The notes under the pieces were generated by a model. That model saw nothing but the letters and a program-made list of their open reading frames with translations, was not told where the DNA came from and searched no databases. Positions 24,037 to 32,982 of a stretch of DNA of 64,000 nucleotides are shown in pieces. This DNA is from Viridibacillus arvi (GTDB lineage Bacteria; Bacillota; Bacilli; Bacillales_A; Planococcaceae). Made by a program: the position numbers and the translations under genes. Each line of letters begins with the position of its first letter. Position 1 is the stretch's first letter. Where the stretch lies: NCBI RefSeq assembly GCF_001274945.1, contig NZ_LILB01000005.1:810959-874958 (forward strand). Direction: 5' to 3'.

Positions 24037-24947
24037 TAGTTACTTTTCAATTCTTTTAATAACTCTTCATAATCGGCTGGTAATGGCGCCTCAAATTCTA
24101 AATACTCACCAGTTGAAGGATGGATAAAGCCTAATACACCAGCGTGTAGAACTTGTCCACCAAAGTCGAGCGTTTTTCTCGGCCCGTATTTTGGATCACC
24201 CGCTAATGGATAACCAATATAGTTCATATGGACACGGATTTGATGTGTACGTCCTGTTTCTAGTCTACATTGGACAAGAGTGTAATCCACTCCTAAACGG
24301 TCGATTACAGTAAAATGCGTAATCGCATGCTTTCCATTATCAACAACACCCATTTTTTGACGATCGCGCGAATCACGACCTATCGGAGCATCAATCGTTC
24401 CTTTGTCGTGTGGGATATGACCATGAACAAGCGCAGTATAACGACGAGTTACTGTCTTATCTACAAGTTGCTGTACTAATGATTCATGTGCTTTATCGTT
24501 TTTGGCAACCATTAATAAACCTGAAGTATCTTTATCAATACGATGCACGATTCCTGGACGGGCTACACCATTAATGCCTGATAAATCTTTGCAATGATAC
24601 ATTAGTCCATTTACAAGAGTACCAGTTGCATGACCTGGCGCTGGATGTACGACCATGCCTTTTGGCTTGTTAACTACAATTACGTCGCTATCTTCATAGA
24701 CGATTTCTAAATTTAAATCTTCCGCTACTATTTCAAGTGGTTCTGTTTCTGGAGGAGTTACTGAAATAACGTCCCCTTCTTTTACTTTATATTTTGTTTT
24801 AACAGGCTCATCATTTACCATAACGATTCCATCTTTTAACCAAGCTTGAATTTGAGAACGTGACCAGTCTTGTTGCATTGCTGCAAATGCTTTATCAATA
24901 CGCTCACCATTCAATTCTTGCATTACTGTATAACTTACTGCTGTCAT
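24033..24947 (-). CDS. rluD: RluD-family large-subunit pseudouridine synthase (YlyB)
   Basis: Isomerises uridines in 23S rRNA. The N-terminal S4 RNA-binding domain spans ~15-75, followed by the RluA catalytic domain with the essential Asp in RIDKDTSGLLMVAK and the C-terminal HAGVLGFIHP motif. 304 residues. It overlaps lspA by 4 bases, as in B. subtilis (lspA-ylyB). Its last codons and stop contain the -35 of the pyr promoter. The exact rRNA target is inferred from the family. Confidence 0.93.
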   Translation of the reverse strand: MTAVSYTVMQELNGERIDKAFAAMQQDWSRSQIQAWLKDGIVMVNDEPVKTKYKVKEGDVISVTPPETEPLEIVAEDLNLEIVYEDSDVIVVNKPKGMVVHPAPGHATGTLVNGLMYHCKDLSGINGVARPGIVHRIDKDTSGLLMVAKNDKAHESLVQQLVDKTVTRRYTALVHGHIPHDKGTIDAPIGRDSRDRQKMGVVDNGKHAITHFTVIDRLGVDYTLVQCRLETGRTHQIRVHMNYIGYPLAGDPKYGPRKTLDFGGQVLHAGVLGFIHPSTGEYLEFEAPLPADYEELLKELKSNY

Positions 24948-25423
24948 TGCTTCACCTTTTTCTGATTGAGTTTCTCTTCAAAGAGCATATAAATAATTAA
25001 CATCACAACACCAATTGTTAGCGCTGCATCAGCAATATTAAAAATCGGGAAATCATAATTAATAACTGGGATTAGAACATTAACAAAATCCACTACTTCA
25101 CCGCGAAACACACGATCAATAAAATTACCAATCGCTCCACCTAATAGGAACATTAAGCTCACTTGAAATAATGGCTTTCCTTTTGCTTCTTTATGAAAAT
25201 AATAAAGAATACCGATTATTACAGCTACCGTAACAAGTGCAAATAACCAAAATTGTCCCTGTAACATTCCCCATGCTGCTCCGCGATTACGATGCGAAAG
25301 AAGTCCAAAATACGGATCCCATAGCATGATGTTTTCACCAAGTTGCATGTTTTTAACGATACTCCATTTTGATAGTTGATCGATAATTACTACAAAAGCT
25401 GCTAGCCCATAATATTTATACAC
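24944..25423 (-). CDS. lspA: Lipoprotein signal peptidase (signal peptidase II)
   Basis: Membrane aspartic protease that removes signal peptides from diacylated prolipoproteins. Four transmembrane segments; catalytic D103 in NFIDR and D132 in FNIADA. 159 residues. It starts with GTG, chosen because GGAGG lies 8 bases upstream. Overlaps the pseudouridine synthase gene by 4 bases. The ylyA gene found between ileS and lspA in B. subtilis is absent. Confidence 0.96.
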   Translation of the reverse strand: MYKYYGLAAFVVIIDQLSKWSIVKNMQLGENIMLWDPYFGLLSHRNRGAAWGMLQGQFWLFALVTVAVIIGILYYFHKEAKGKPLFQVSLMFLLGGAIGNFIDRVFRGEVVDFVNVLIPVINYDFPIFNIADAALTIGVVMLIIYMLFEEKLNQKKVKQ

Positions 25424-25456
25424 CGCAATATCCTCCGTTTACTCTATATCTTAACC

Positions 25457-25465
25457 ATTTTAACA
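25457..25465 (-). promoter_or_regulatory. Possible promoter of lspA-rluD
   Basis: TGTTAAAAT on the minus strand resembles an extended -10 and lies 34 bases before the lspA start. No clear -35. A promoter is expected here because a terminator separates ileS from lspA. Confidence 0.35.
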
Positions 25466-25601
25466 TAATAGGGCTATGAATGAAAAAAACTACTCATAAT
25501 ATACTTCTTTTTGCAACAAAAAACCGCTTTCAATGAATAATAGCTGAAAAAATCCCTCACATAAGCAGGTAAATATACTATTATGTTATTTCAGCTTTTT
25601 C

Positions 25602-25647
25602 ATTTAAAAAATGAGCAGTCCGATAAAATTATCGGATGCTCATTTTT
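25602..25647. terminator. Terminator of ileS
   Basis: AAAAAATGAGCATCCGATAA pairs with TTATCGGA and GCTCATTTTTT. It is symmetrical, with A/T runs on both sides, so it could work in both directions. It lies just after the ileS stop. Confidence 0.88.
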
Positions 25648-25650
25648 TTA

Positions 25651-28419
25651 TTATGCTTCAGTATAGTATTTTTCTACAACATCCGCACAGTTTGCACATA
25701 ATGTTGGGTGTGACTCACTTTGACCAACTGTTTCAGAAATTGACCAGCAACGTTCACATTTTTCACCTGTAGCTTTTTCTACAAGAACAGCTACGTTATC
25801 AACTACAACTGCTTCTGCTGGAGCTTGTGTAGTTTCACCGCCTACAACGAATTCTGAAACGATATTCAATTGAGCAAAATTAATATCTTGGTCTGATAGT
25901 AAAGCCGTAGTTGCTTCATCTGCAAAGACAGTTACTTTTGCTTCTAATGATTTACCGATTACTTTCGCGTTACGCGCTTCTTCTAAAGCTTTTAAAATTG
26001 CATTACGAACAGTTATAATTTGAGCCCATTTCGTGCGTAAAGCTTCAAAATCTTCTTGTTCAACAGCTTCTGGCATATCAGTTAATTGAACACTTACTGC
26101 CTCTGTGTTATCTAAATACGACCACATTTCATCTGTTGTATGTGGGATGATTGGAGTTAATAATTTTAATAATGCTTGTAATGTATCATACATAACCGAT
26201 TGCATTGCACGACGGTCTGTATTATCTTGACCTTCGATATAGACAACATCTTTTGCAATATCTAAGTAGAATGAGCTTAACTCAGTTGCTACGAAGTTGT
26301 TGATTATGTGATATACGCTTGCAAATTCATAGTTATCATAATGCGTACGTACCGCTTTAATCACATCTTGTAATTTCATGTACATATAGCGATCTACTTC
26401 ACGAAGGTCTGCATATGCTACGCGATCTGTTTCCGGATTAAAGTCACTCACATTACCATGTAGGAATCGAAGCGTATTACGAATTTTACGGTATACTTCA
26501 GAAACTTGCTTCATGATGTCCATAGAAATACGAACGTCAGCTGTGTAGTCTACTGATGCTACCCATAAACGTAGAATATCGCCACCGTATTGGTTCATTA
26601 CTTTGATAGGAGCGATAATATTCCCGATAGATTTACTCATTTTGCGACCTTCGCCATCTAATACGAAACCGTGAGAAAGTAACCCTTTATACGGCGCATG
26701 CCCGTTTATAGCAACACTTGTAATAAGTGAAGAGTTAAACCATCCACGGTATTGGTCAGAGCCTTCTAAATACAGGTCTGCAGGGTAACGTAATTCTGGG
26801 CGTTCTTCTAATACACCTTGGTGTGTCGAACCTGAGTCAAACCAAACGTCCATAATGTCGGTTTCTTTAGTGAATTCGCCATTTGGGCTACCTGGATGAG
26901 TGAAGCCTGCTGGTAATAAATCTTTTGCTTCACGTTCGAACCAAATGTTAGAACCGTGTTCTTTAAATAGATTTGCAACATGCTCAATTGTCTCTTCAGT
27001 GATAATTGGTTCATCATTCTCAGCATAAAATACTGGAATTGGAACACCCCAAGCACGTTGACGAGAAATACACCAATCCCCGCGGTCACGAATCATATTG
27101 AATAGACGTGTTTCACCCCATGAAGGTGTAAAGTTTGTATCACGTATTGCTTGTAACAATTCAGGACGGAATGCTTCAATTGATGCAAACCACTGTGCAG
27201 TTGCACGATAAATAACTGGTTTTTTTGTACGCCAGTCATGTGGATATGAGTGCGAGAAGAATGAAAGTTTTAGTAATGCTCCTTTTTCTTCTAATGCTTT
27301 TGTTATTTCTTTATTGGCATCATTATAGAACAATCCTTCAAAGCCAGGAGCCTCTTCAGTTAATACACCACGGTTATTAACTGGGCTTAAAATACCGATA
27401 TCGTATTTTTTCCCTATGTTAAAGTCGTCTTCACCATGTCCAGGAGCTGTATGAACACAACCAGTACCGGCGTCAAGTGTTACGTGATCTCCGCACATAA
27501 TCAATGAATCACGGCCGTATATAGGGTGAGCTGCTACAACGTATTCTAAATCTTGTCCAGCGATTTCACGATCAATTTCGTAGTTTTCCCATTCTAACGT
27601 TTCTGCTACTTTTTCAAGTAAACCTTTAGCGATGATAAATTTCTTATCAGCTACTTTTACTACAGCATATGTGAATTCTGGATTCACGGAAATACCTAAG
27701 TTCGCAGGAATTGTCCAAGGCGTTGTTGTCCAGATGATAAAACTTTCATCAGTATTAACTACACCTTTACCGTCTTTTACACCAAATGCAACATAGATAG
27801 ATGGCGATTTGATATCTTGGTATTCGATTTCTGCTTCAGCTAATGCTGATTCACTTGATGGAGACCAGTAAACTGGTTTTAAACCTTTATAGATATAACC
27901 TTTTTTCGCCATTTCACCAAATACTTTAATTTGACGCGCTTCGAATTTTGGTTGTAATGTGATATATGGATTATCCCAGTCACCACGTACACCAATACGT
28001 TTGAATTGAGTTCTTTGACGATCAACTTGCTCGTAAGCATACTCTTCACAAAGTTTACGGAATTCCGCTGTAGTCATTTCTTTGCGTTTTACACCTTTGT
28101 TAGCTAATGCTTGCTCGATTGGTAGACCATGCGTATCCCAACCTGGTACATAAGGAACGAAGTAACCAGTCATTGAACGGTGACGATTAACCATATCTTT
28201 TAATACTTTGTTTAATGCATGCCCCATATGAAGATCACCATTTGCGTATGGAGGACCATCATGTAAGATGAATGCTGGGCGATCTTTTGTACGTTCTAGC
28301 ACCAACGCATTGATGTCCATTTCTTCCCATTTTTCTTGAATTTTCGGTTCATTAGCCGGCAAATTTCCACGCATCGGGAAATCTGTTTTCGGCATTAATA
28401 ACGTATCTTTATATTCCAT
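25651..28419 (-). CDS. ileS: Isoleucyl-tRNA synthetase
   Basis: Class I synthetase charging tRNA-Ile, with an editing domain. HMGH at 64-67 and KMSKS in [10 protein letters not shown] are the ATP motifs. The CP1 editing domain lies between ([21 protein letters not shown]). The C-terminal zinc knuckle has CERCW and CANC. The open frame extends 27 codons into the T-box terminator, but ATG at 28419 ([15 protein letters not shown]) has GGAGG 6 bases upstream. 922 residues, bacterial IleS1 type. Expression is controlled by an isoleucine T-box. Confidence 0.97.
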   Translation of the reverse strand: MEYKDTLLMPKTDFPMRGNLPANEPKIQEKWEEMDINALVLERTKDRPAFILHDGPPYANGDLHMGHALNKVLKDMVNRHRSMTGYFVPYVPGWDTHGLPIEQALANKGVKRKEMTTAEFRKLCEEYAYEQVDRQRTQFKRIGVRGDWDNPYITLQPKFEARQIKVFGEMAKKGYIYKGLKPVYWSPSSESALAEAEIEYQDIKSPSIYVAFGVKDGKGVVNTDESFIIWTTTPWTIPANLGISVNPEFTYAVVKVADKKFIIAKGLLEKVAETLEWENYEIDREIAGQDLEYVVAAHPIYGRDSLIMCGDHVTLDAGTGCVHTAPGHGEDDFNIGKKYDIGILSPVNNRGVLTEEAPGFEGLFYNDANKEITKALEEKGALLKLSFFSHSYPHDWRTKKPVIYRATAQWFASIEAFRPELLQAIRDTNFTPSWGETRLFNMIRDRGDWCISRQRAWGVPIPVFYAENDEPIITEETIEHVANLFKEHGSNIWFEREAKDLLPAGFTHPGSPNGEFTKETDIMDVWFDSGSTHQGVLEERPELRYPADLYLEGSDQYRGWFNSSLITSVAINGHAPYKGLLSHGFVLDGEGRKMSKSIGNIIAPIKVMNQYGGDILRLWVASVDYTADVRISMDIMKQVSEVYRKIRNTLRFLHGNVSDFNPETDRVAYADLREVDRYMYMKLQDVIKAVRTHYDNYEFASVYHIINNFVATELSSFYLDIAKDVVYIEGQDNTDRRAMQSVMYDTLQALLKLLTPIIPHTTDEMWSYLDNTEAVSVQLTDMPEAVEQEDFEALRTKWAQIITVRNAILKALEEARNAKVIGKSLEAKVTVFADEATTALLSDQDINFAQLNIVSEFVVGGETTQAPAEAVVVDNVAVLVEKATGEKCERCWSISETVGQSESHPTLCANCADVVEKYYTEA

Positions 28420-28446
28420 ATAAATCCTCCTTTTTTTTTTGCAAAT

Positions 28447-28700
28447 AAAAAACTCCCCGTCCCAAAAAAGGGACGAGGAGGAATTATCTCGCGGTACCAC
28501 CCTAATTGCGTAATATAAATAATACGCCTCTTAGACACCTTAACGTGGTGTGAGCCGAGATTACTTACTGTTTTTGTTCAGTAATCTAGTTCCAGAGTGA
28601 TTTTCTTCCTTGAGTGTTTAGTCTGAGCTTACACCGTCCTCAGATCGCTATTACATCACTCAAAAAATACTGTCTCCATCATAACTTTTTCTTTGATATG
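28447..28700 (-). promoter_or_regulatory. Isoleucine T-box leader
   Basis: T-box RNA upstream of ileS. On the minus strand, stem I carries the AGCGATCTGAGGACGGTGTAAGC-type distal part (28628-28650) and a specifier loop GAAAATCACTC with ATC, an Ile codon, at 28599-28601. The T-box sequence AGGGTGGTACCGCG (28490-28503) pairs with uncharged tRNA ends. The terminator CTCGTCCC / GGGACGGGG with a T-run (28447-28478) follows. Family knowledge: uncharged tRNA-Ile favours the antiterminator and ileS transcription. Confidence 0.95.
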
Positions 28701-28705
28701 TTGAC

Positions 28706-28734
28706 ATTATAGAAAACAGAAAGCATTCAGTCAA
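28706..28734 (-). promoter_or_regulatory. Sigma-A promoter of the ileS T-box transcript
   Basis: TTGACT (28729-28734) and a perfect TATAAT (28706-28711) with a 17-base spacer. The -35 starts only 7 bases after the divIVA stop codon. Confidence 0.9.
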
Positions 28735-28741
28735 GTATCGT

Positions 28742-29251
28742 TTACTCTACCGGTGTATCCAAGCGCTCTAATTCTGTTGAATCAATTTCATACTCCAATA
28801 AATGATCCCAATCATCTGATTCAATCAAATCTAACTGGGCCTCAACAATCATTTTGAAACGATTACGGAATACTTTAGATTGTTTTTTCAACTCTTCAAT
28901 TTCTAGTGCAATACGACGTGCTTTTGATAAAGCTTCGTTAACAATACGATCAGCATTCTTCTCAGCTTCTTTAACAATCAATTTTGCTTCTTTCGTTGAA
29001 TTACGTCGTACTTCTTCAGCGGCTTCTTGTGCAATGACAATTGACTTTTGAAGAGTTGATTCAATAGAGTTATAGTGACCAATCTGCTCATTCGAAGTTA
29101 GTAATTTACTTTCTAGCTCTTTTTTCTCTTTTAAAACAACTTCATAGTCTTTTATGATTTGCATTAAAAACTCATTGACTTCATCTTCATTGTAACCTCT
29201 GAAACCACGGGTAAACTCTTTATTATGTATATCAACAGGCGATAACGGCAT
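28742..29251 (-). CDS. divIVA: Cell-division protein DivIVA
   Basis: Coiled-coil protein that binds negatively curved membrane at poles and septa and positions division and sporulation proteins. The N-terminal lipid-binding domain has the GFRGYNEDEVNEFL signature (17-30). Residues ~35-125 are predicted coiled coil with repeated AEEVRR, AKLIVKEAEK, ADRIVNEAL patterns. 169 residues, usual for Bacillales. Start has GGGAGAG 8 bases upstream. A TATAAT on minus at 29293-29298 may be its own -10. Confidence 0.96.
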   Translation of the reverse strand: MPLSPVDIHNKEFTRGFRGYNEDEVNEFLMQIIKDYEVVLKEKKELESKLLTSNEQIGHYNSIESTLQKSIVIAQEAAEEVRRNSTKEAKLIVKEAEKNADRIVNEALSKARRIALEIEELKKQSKVFRNRFKMIVEAQLDLIESDDWDHLLEYEIDSTELERLDTPVE

Positions 29252-29349
29252 TTTCTACACTCTCCCTTATAGCATAATATATATTGTAAACTATTATACA
29301 GGTCATTAATGGTAAGTACATCGAAAAAACAACAAATTTAATGAAATTG

Positions 29350-30138
29350 TTATGTTTTTCTTTCCATACGACCAATATTAATGCGAATTTTATCTTTTTT
29401 TGTTCTTCCTTCAATAGCTCTTATCATAAATCTCCCAAATCCTCGGATCGATAGTAAATCGAGTTCATGCAGTTCAAAAGAAATATTTTCTCGAATTGTA
29501 AAGTTAACCTTCACTTTTCCGCTATTAATAAGTGCTGCAGATTTCTGACGAGATATATTAAACACAGAAGCGATAACTGTATCTAAACGCATCGAACTTA
29601 CTGTCATCATTTCATCCGTCCAAACTTCTTCATTCGGTAATAACATTTCGGTTGAATTTAGTGCTTCAACATATACTTTTACCTTACCAATTGAAGTGAG
29701 ATTAGCTCTCACATAATCTTCCACTTCTGAAGCAATAGCAAATTGGGCTGTAGAGTTGTCTAATCTTATATCTCCAAATTTCTCTCTACCTAAACCCAGT
29801 GATAGTAACGCCCCTAAAACATCTGGATGCTCAAGCTGAACAAACTTAGAAGGATAGCGCAAATGAAATACCGTGATTTGATAATCCTCTTCTACTGGTT
29901 CAAAATAGGAAGGGTATATAAGAATTCTTCTGCGCTCTGCTTCATCAAATGCACCAAAATACGCCATTTCAATATCGCCCTGATGTCCAATGATTGACTG
30001 TACAATAAATCGTTGACGCGGATCTAGAAAGTCCGTTAACTTTGGCGCATAGCGATCTTCTACTTCCATACGCCAGCCACTAACTTGATCAATAAATTCA
30101 CGCTCTTCTGGTCGAAAATGCTGGAATATCTCTTCCAT
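29350..30138 (-). CDS. ylmH: S4-domain RNA-binding protein YlmH (RqcP)
   Basis: RqcP-type protein that works with RqcH in ribosome quality control, stabilising P-site tRNA during alanine tailing. The N-terminal ~170 residues are the YlmH-specific domain (QRFIVQSIIGHQGDIEMAYFG...). The C-terminal S4 domain spans ~185-245 (MRLDTVIASVFNISRQKSAALI, LLSIRGFGRF). 262 residues. The window therefore carries both rqcH and rqcP, about 20 kb apart. A terminator stands upstream, so it depends on read-through or a promoter I could not find. Confidence 0.93.
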   Translation of the reverse strand: MEEIFQHFRPEEREFIDQVSGWRMEVEDRYAPKLTDFLDPRQRFIVQSIIGHQGDIEMAYFGAFDEAERRRILIYPSYFEPVEEDYQITVFHLRYPSKFVQLEHPDVLGALLSLGLGREKFGDIRLDNSTAQFAIASEVEDYVRANLTSIGKVKVYVEALNSTEMLLPNEEVWTDEMMTVSSMRLDTVIASVFNISRQKSAALINSGKVKVNFTIRENISFELHELDLLSIRGFGRFMIRAIEGRTKKDKIRINIGRMERKT

Positions 30139-30158
30139 AACACCCCTCCTTTCTTAAT

Positions 30159-30186
30159 AAAAAAACCCCACATTCATATTGTGGGG
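30159..30186 (-). terminator. Terminator between ylmG and ylmH
   Basis: CCCCACA / TGTGGGG with a 7-base loop and seven T on the minus strand. A canonical intrinsic terminator inside an otherwise continuous cluster. Confidence 0.9.
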
Positions 30187-30207
30187 AAGAGTGATATTGT
30201 CTAGAAA

Positions 30208-30474
30208 CTAGAGTAAAAATCCATTAAACAAACTTACTACTCCTTGATTTGCCAAATTCAATACAAATAATGCTACGATTGGCGAAATATCAATCATACC
30301 TAATGGTGGAATAAAACGTCTAAATAACTCTAAATATGGATCACAAATTTTACCTAAAATTTGTCCAAATTTAGACTCATATGCCGCTGGAACCCACGAC
30401 ATAAAAATATAAATGATAAGCGCAATTGAATAAAAGAAAATCAATCTTGAAATGATAGTACCTACTATATACAT
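30208..30474 (-). CDS. ylmG: YggT-family membrane protein YlmG
   Basis: 88 residues with two hydrophobic segments (~4-25 and ~65-87) and the conserved YggT core between them (DPYLELFRRFIPPLGMIDISPIVALFVL). The function is not settled; homologues in bacteria and chloroplasts are linked to division and membrane protein assembly. It follows sepF by 24 bases in the conserved ylmE-sepF-ylmG order. Confidence 0.93.
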   Translation of the reverse strand: MYIVGTIISRLIFFYSIALIIYIFMSWVPAAYESKFGQILGKICDPYLELFRRFIPPLGMIDISPIVALFVLNLANQGVVSLFNGFLL

Positions 30475-30498
30475 AAATTATTAAACTCCTCAGTTTGA

Positions 30499-31011
30499 TC
30501 AGTCTTCATAATAATATTCAGAAATATTACCGTCAACTTCTACATTATCTGGTGTGCATAAGAATATGTCCGTGCCAATACGTTTTATATCTCCACCTAG
30601 TGCACATATTGTACCACTTAAAAAGTCAATTATACGAATACCTTGCTCTTTATCTATACGTTGTAGATTTACAACTACTGCACGCTTGCTTTTTAAATGT
30701 TCAGCAATATCTTGAGCTTCTGCATAGACACGTGGTTCGGCTAAGACAACCTTAGAAGCTTTTTGTGTAATACTTACTAGATTAGGTGTATTTGTATGTT
30801 CAGTTGCCACATTCCGTCGCTCCTTGTTGCTTACTTTTTTAACTGCTGGTTGACTTACTGCAGCTTGATGAACAGGTTGTGACATGACTCTTTGTTGGCG
30901 TTGCTCTTGCTGTTGTTGTGGTTGTTGTTGTGATTGTTGTGGTTGCTCATAGTAGTCTTCATCTTCTTCTTCTAGTAAAAAAAAGTTCTTAATTTTATCC
31001 TTCATGCTCAT
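30499..31011 (-). CDS. sepF: Cell-division protein SepF
   Basis: Membrane-binding protein that bundles FtsZ filaments and supports septum formation. The N-terminal amphipathic helix is MSMKDKIKNFFLLEEEDE. A Gln-rich linker (~22-50, repeats of QQ) is unusually long. The globular SepF domain (~75-160) has ITQKASKVVLAEPRVYAEAQDIAEHLKSKRAVVVNL in separate conserved blocks. 170 residues. The start overlaps the ylmE stop by one base. Confidence 0.96.
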   Translation of the reverse strand: MSMKDKIKNFFLLEEEDEDYYEQPQQSQQQPQQQQEQRQQRVMSQPVHQAAVSQPAVKKVSNKERRNVATEHTNTPNLVSITQKASKVVLAEPRVYAEAQDIAEHLKSKRAVVVNLQRIDKEQGIRIIDFLSGTICALGGDIKRIGTDIFLCTPDNVEVDGNISEYYYED

Positions 31012-31700
31012 TAAGAATCCCTTCTTTCGTTGCCAACTAGAGCCGTACCAATTCGAACATACGTTGCACCCTCTTCGACAGCGATTTCATAGTCATTTGA
31101 CATTCCCATCGATAAATCATGACATGGTGCATGAGCATATCCGTTTTTTTCGACTTCCAATTGTAGTTTTTTAAGATTTTTAAAAACGTTGCGAACTACT
31201 TCTAAGTCTTCTGTATTTGGGGCCATTGTCATTAAACCCACTACGCGAATACGAGAATATTGCGATAGTTGCTCTATAAACGGTATGACTTCTTCTGGTT
31301 GCAGACCATGCTTTGATTCTTCGCCTGAAACATTTACTTGTACAAAACAATTCACAATACGTGTTGCTCGTTTTTCGATTTCATCTGCTAAACTAATACG
31401 ATCTAAAGAATGTAGATAATCAATTTTATCGATGACTTGTTTGACTTTACGAGTTTGCATCGAACCGATATAATGCCATACAGCACCATCAATAATTGAT
31501 TCTCTTTTTTCTAACAAGCCTTCTGGACGATTTTCGCCTAATTGATTTAATCCTGCATCAAGCGCTTCAATAGCCCGTTCAGTAGACACTTGCTTTGTAA
31601 CTGCGATAATTGATACATCTGCTACTTGTCTACCTACCCTGTTTGCTGCTTTTTCAATCTTTAGCTGAATTTCTTCTAAGTTATTTATAATTAACGTCAT
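31011..31700 (-). CDS. ylmE: PLP-homeostasis protein YggS/YlmE
   Basis: Pyridoxal-phosphate-binding protein (PLPBP family) with a TIM-barrel fold like alanine racemase N-domain but no racemase activity. The PLP lysine is in IIAVTKQVS near residue 36. Other family motifs are GENRPEGLLEK and LSMGMSNDYEIAVEEGATYVRIG in separate blocks. 229 residues. It precedes sepF. A clear promoter lies upstream. The ylmD (laccase-domain) gene that precedes ylmE in B. subtilis is missing. Confidence 0.95.
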   Translation of the reverse strand: MTLIINNLEEIQLKIEKAANRVGRQVADVSIIAVTKQVSTERAIEALDAGLNQLGENRPEGLLEKRESIIDGAVWHYIGSMQTRKVKQVIDKIDYLHSLDRISLADEIEKRATRIVNCFVQVNVSGEESKHGLQPEEVIPFIEQLSQYSRIRVVGLMTMAPNTEDLEVVRNVFKNLKKLQLEVEKNGYAHAPCHDLSMGMSNDYEIAVEEGATYVRIGTALVGNERRDS

Positions 31701-31735
31701 TTTATTCCCATCTTTTCAAAGATACTTGTTAACTT

Positions 31736-31764
31736 ATTGTACCAAGCCACGCATGAATTATCAA
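31736..31764 (-). promoter_or_regulatory. Sigma-A promoter of ylmE-sepF-ylmG
   Basis: TTGATA (31759-31764) and TACAAT (31736-31741) with a 17-base spacer, 36 bases before the ylmE start. Confidence 0.8.
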
Positions 31765-31783
31765 TGAATAGTCATACATTTCA

Positions 31784-32017
31784 CTATCGTGCTTTCACTA
31801 ATATAACATCCTTCCCAACTACAAGAATATCTTCTATACGAATTTTCATTGCATCCTTATCACTTTGTGAAAATTGAAAGAATCTCTTCGGTTCGGATAC
31901 GACGAATGCCTCAATCAAGCCCGTTTCTTCCGACAATACTGCGTCTAGGACAAATCCTAAAAAACGGCCATTGCCTGCTTCAATAATTTCTTTTCTTTGG
32001 ATATCAGAAAATCTCAT
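31784..32017 (-). CDS. ylmC: YlmC/YmxH-family PRC-barrel protein
   Basis: 77-residue PRC-barrel protein of the YlmC/YmxH sporulation-associated family, starting MRFSDIQRKEIIEAGNGRFLG. It lies between sigG and ylmE as in B. subtilis. It has no catalytic motif; its role is unknown. AGGAGGGATG lies just before the ATG. The space between the sigG terminator and this start is only 38 bases, so its promoter must overlap the terminator or it is transcribed by read-through. Confidence 0.88.
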   Translation of the reverse strand: MRFSDIQRKEIIEAGNGRFLGFVLDAVLSEETGLIEAFVVSEPKRFFQFSQSDKDAMKIRIEDILVVGKDVILVKAR

Positions 32018-32055
32018 CTACATCCCTCCTAAATCAGTCTATGAAGGGAAATAGC

Positions 32056-32093
32056 AAAAAACGCATCAACTTTTATAGTTTGATACGTTTTTG
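32056..32093 (-). terminator. Terminator of sigG
   Basis: AAAAACGTATCAAAC / GTTGATGCGTTTTTT (one G-T wobble) with a 7-base loop on the minus strand, 10 bases after the sigG stop. Confidence 0.9.
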
Positions 32094-32102
32094 CCATAGT
32101 TA

Positions 32103-32888
32103 TTAATTATCGTATTGTGATATTTGCTTTTGAATTGTTTTGATAGCACTTTTTTCAAGCCTAGAAATTTGAGCTTGCGAAATTCCTAATTCGTTAGCTA
32201 TTTCTGTCTGCGTCTCACCATAGTAAAAACGTTTTGCTAAGATTTTTTGTTGCCGTTCATCTAGCTTCATAACATTTTCTTTCATGGTTACATAAGTCAA
32301 CCATCGTTCTTCAGAAACCGCATTATCTTTTAGTTGATCCATCATATAAACTGGATCGCCACCATCTGAATAAATTGGCTCATGCAGTGACATTGGTTCT
32401 TGAATTGCATCTAATGCAAATAATATATCCTCTTGCGGCAAGCCTGTCATACGCGCTAAATCAGATAGCGTTGGTTCACGCAATTGCTCATTGATAAACT
32501 GTTCTTTAGCCTGCATCGCCTTATAGGCAATATCACGCAATGAACGAGCAACGCGCAGTGGGTGATGGTCCCGCAAATGCCTGCGAATCTCCCCAATAAT
32601 CATTGGCACTGCATAGGTTGAAAATCTCACATTATGAGACAAATCAAAATGATCAATTGATTTCAATAAACCAATACAGCCGACTTGAAACAGGTCATCA
32701 GCCTGTTCACCACGATATGCAAAACGCCCCACAATACTAAGTACTAATCGTAGATTGCCCATAACGAGCTGATCTCTTACTTCCTCTTGGCCACTTTGCA
32801 ATTGGATAAATAACTGACGCATTTCCTCATGCTTTAATACAGGTAACTTTGCAGTATCTACACCGCATAAATCCACTTTTGTTCGCAT
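32103..32888 (-). CDS. sigG: RNA polymerase sigma-G (late forespore sigma factor)
   Basis: Late forespore sigma factor. Conserved N-terminal VDLCGVDTAKLPVLKHEEM is specific to sigma-G. Region 2 contains DLFQVGCIGLLKSIDHFD and RFSTYAVPMIIGEIRR; region 4 has the HTH QTEIANELGISQAQISRLEK. Two ATGs are close together; GGAGG is 2 bases from the first (32894) and 8 from the second (32888), so I choose the second (261 residues). Directly downstream of sigE in the conserved spoIIGA-sigE-sigG order, but with its own control region. Confidence 0.96.
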   Translation of the reverse strand: MRTKVDLCGVDTAKLPVLKHEEMRQLFIQLQSGQEEVRDQLVMGNLRLVLSIVGRFAYRGEQADDLFQVGCIGLLKSIDHFDLSHNVRFSTYAVPMIIGEIRRHLRDHHPLRVARSLRDIAYKAMQAKEQFINEQLREPTLSDLARMTGLPQEDILFALDAIQEPMSLHEPIYSDGGDPVYMMDQLKDNAVSEERWLTYVTMKENVMKLDERQQKILAKRFYYGETQTEIANELGISQAQISRLEKSAIKTIQKQISQYDN

Positions 32889-32948
32889 AGTCATTTCCTC
32901 CGGACGCTTCTTTCTTTGTTGTAAATTCAGTTTGTCCGTTAAACGTCA

Positions 32949-32978
32949 GAATATGCGGTGGAAAAATGACCAATTTCA
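32949..32978 (-). promoter_or_regulatory. Possible forespore (sigma-F/G type) promoter of sigG
   Basis: TGAAAT and GCATATTC separated by 16 bases on the minus strand, 61 bases before the sigG start and just after the sigE stop. Resembles forespore promoters only partly. Expected because sigG in relatives has its own autoregulated promoter here. Confidence 0.3.
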
Positions 32979-32982
32979 ACCA

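Noticed and set aside
25542-25596. AGCTGAAA/TTTCAGCT inverted repeat between ileS and lspA
   Set aside because: Loop of about 39 bases with an 8-base stem; probably chance in AT-rich DNA. Nothing else in the gap beyond the ileS terminator and a weak -10.
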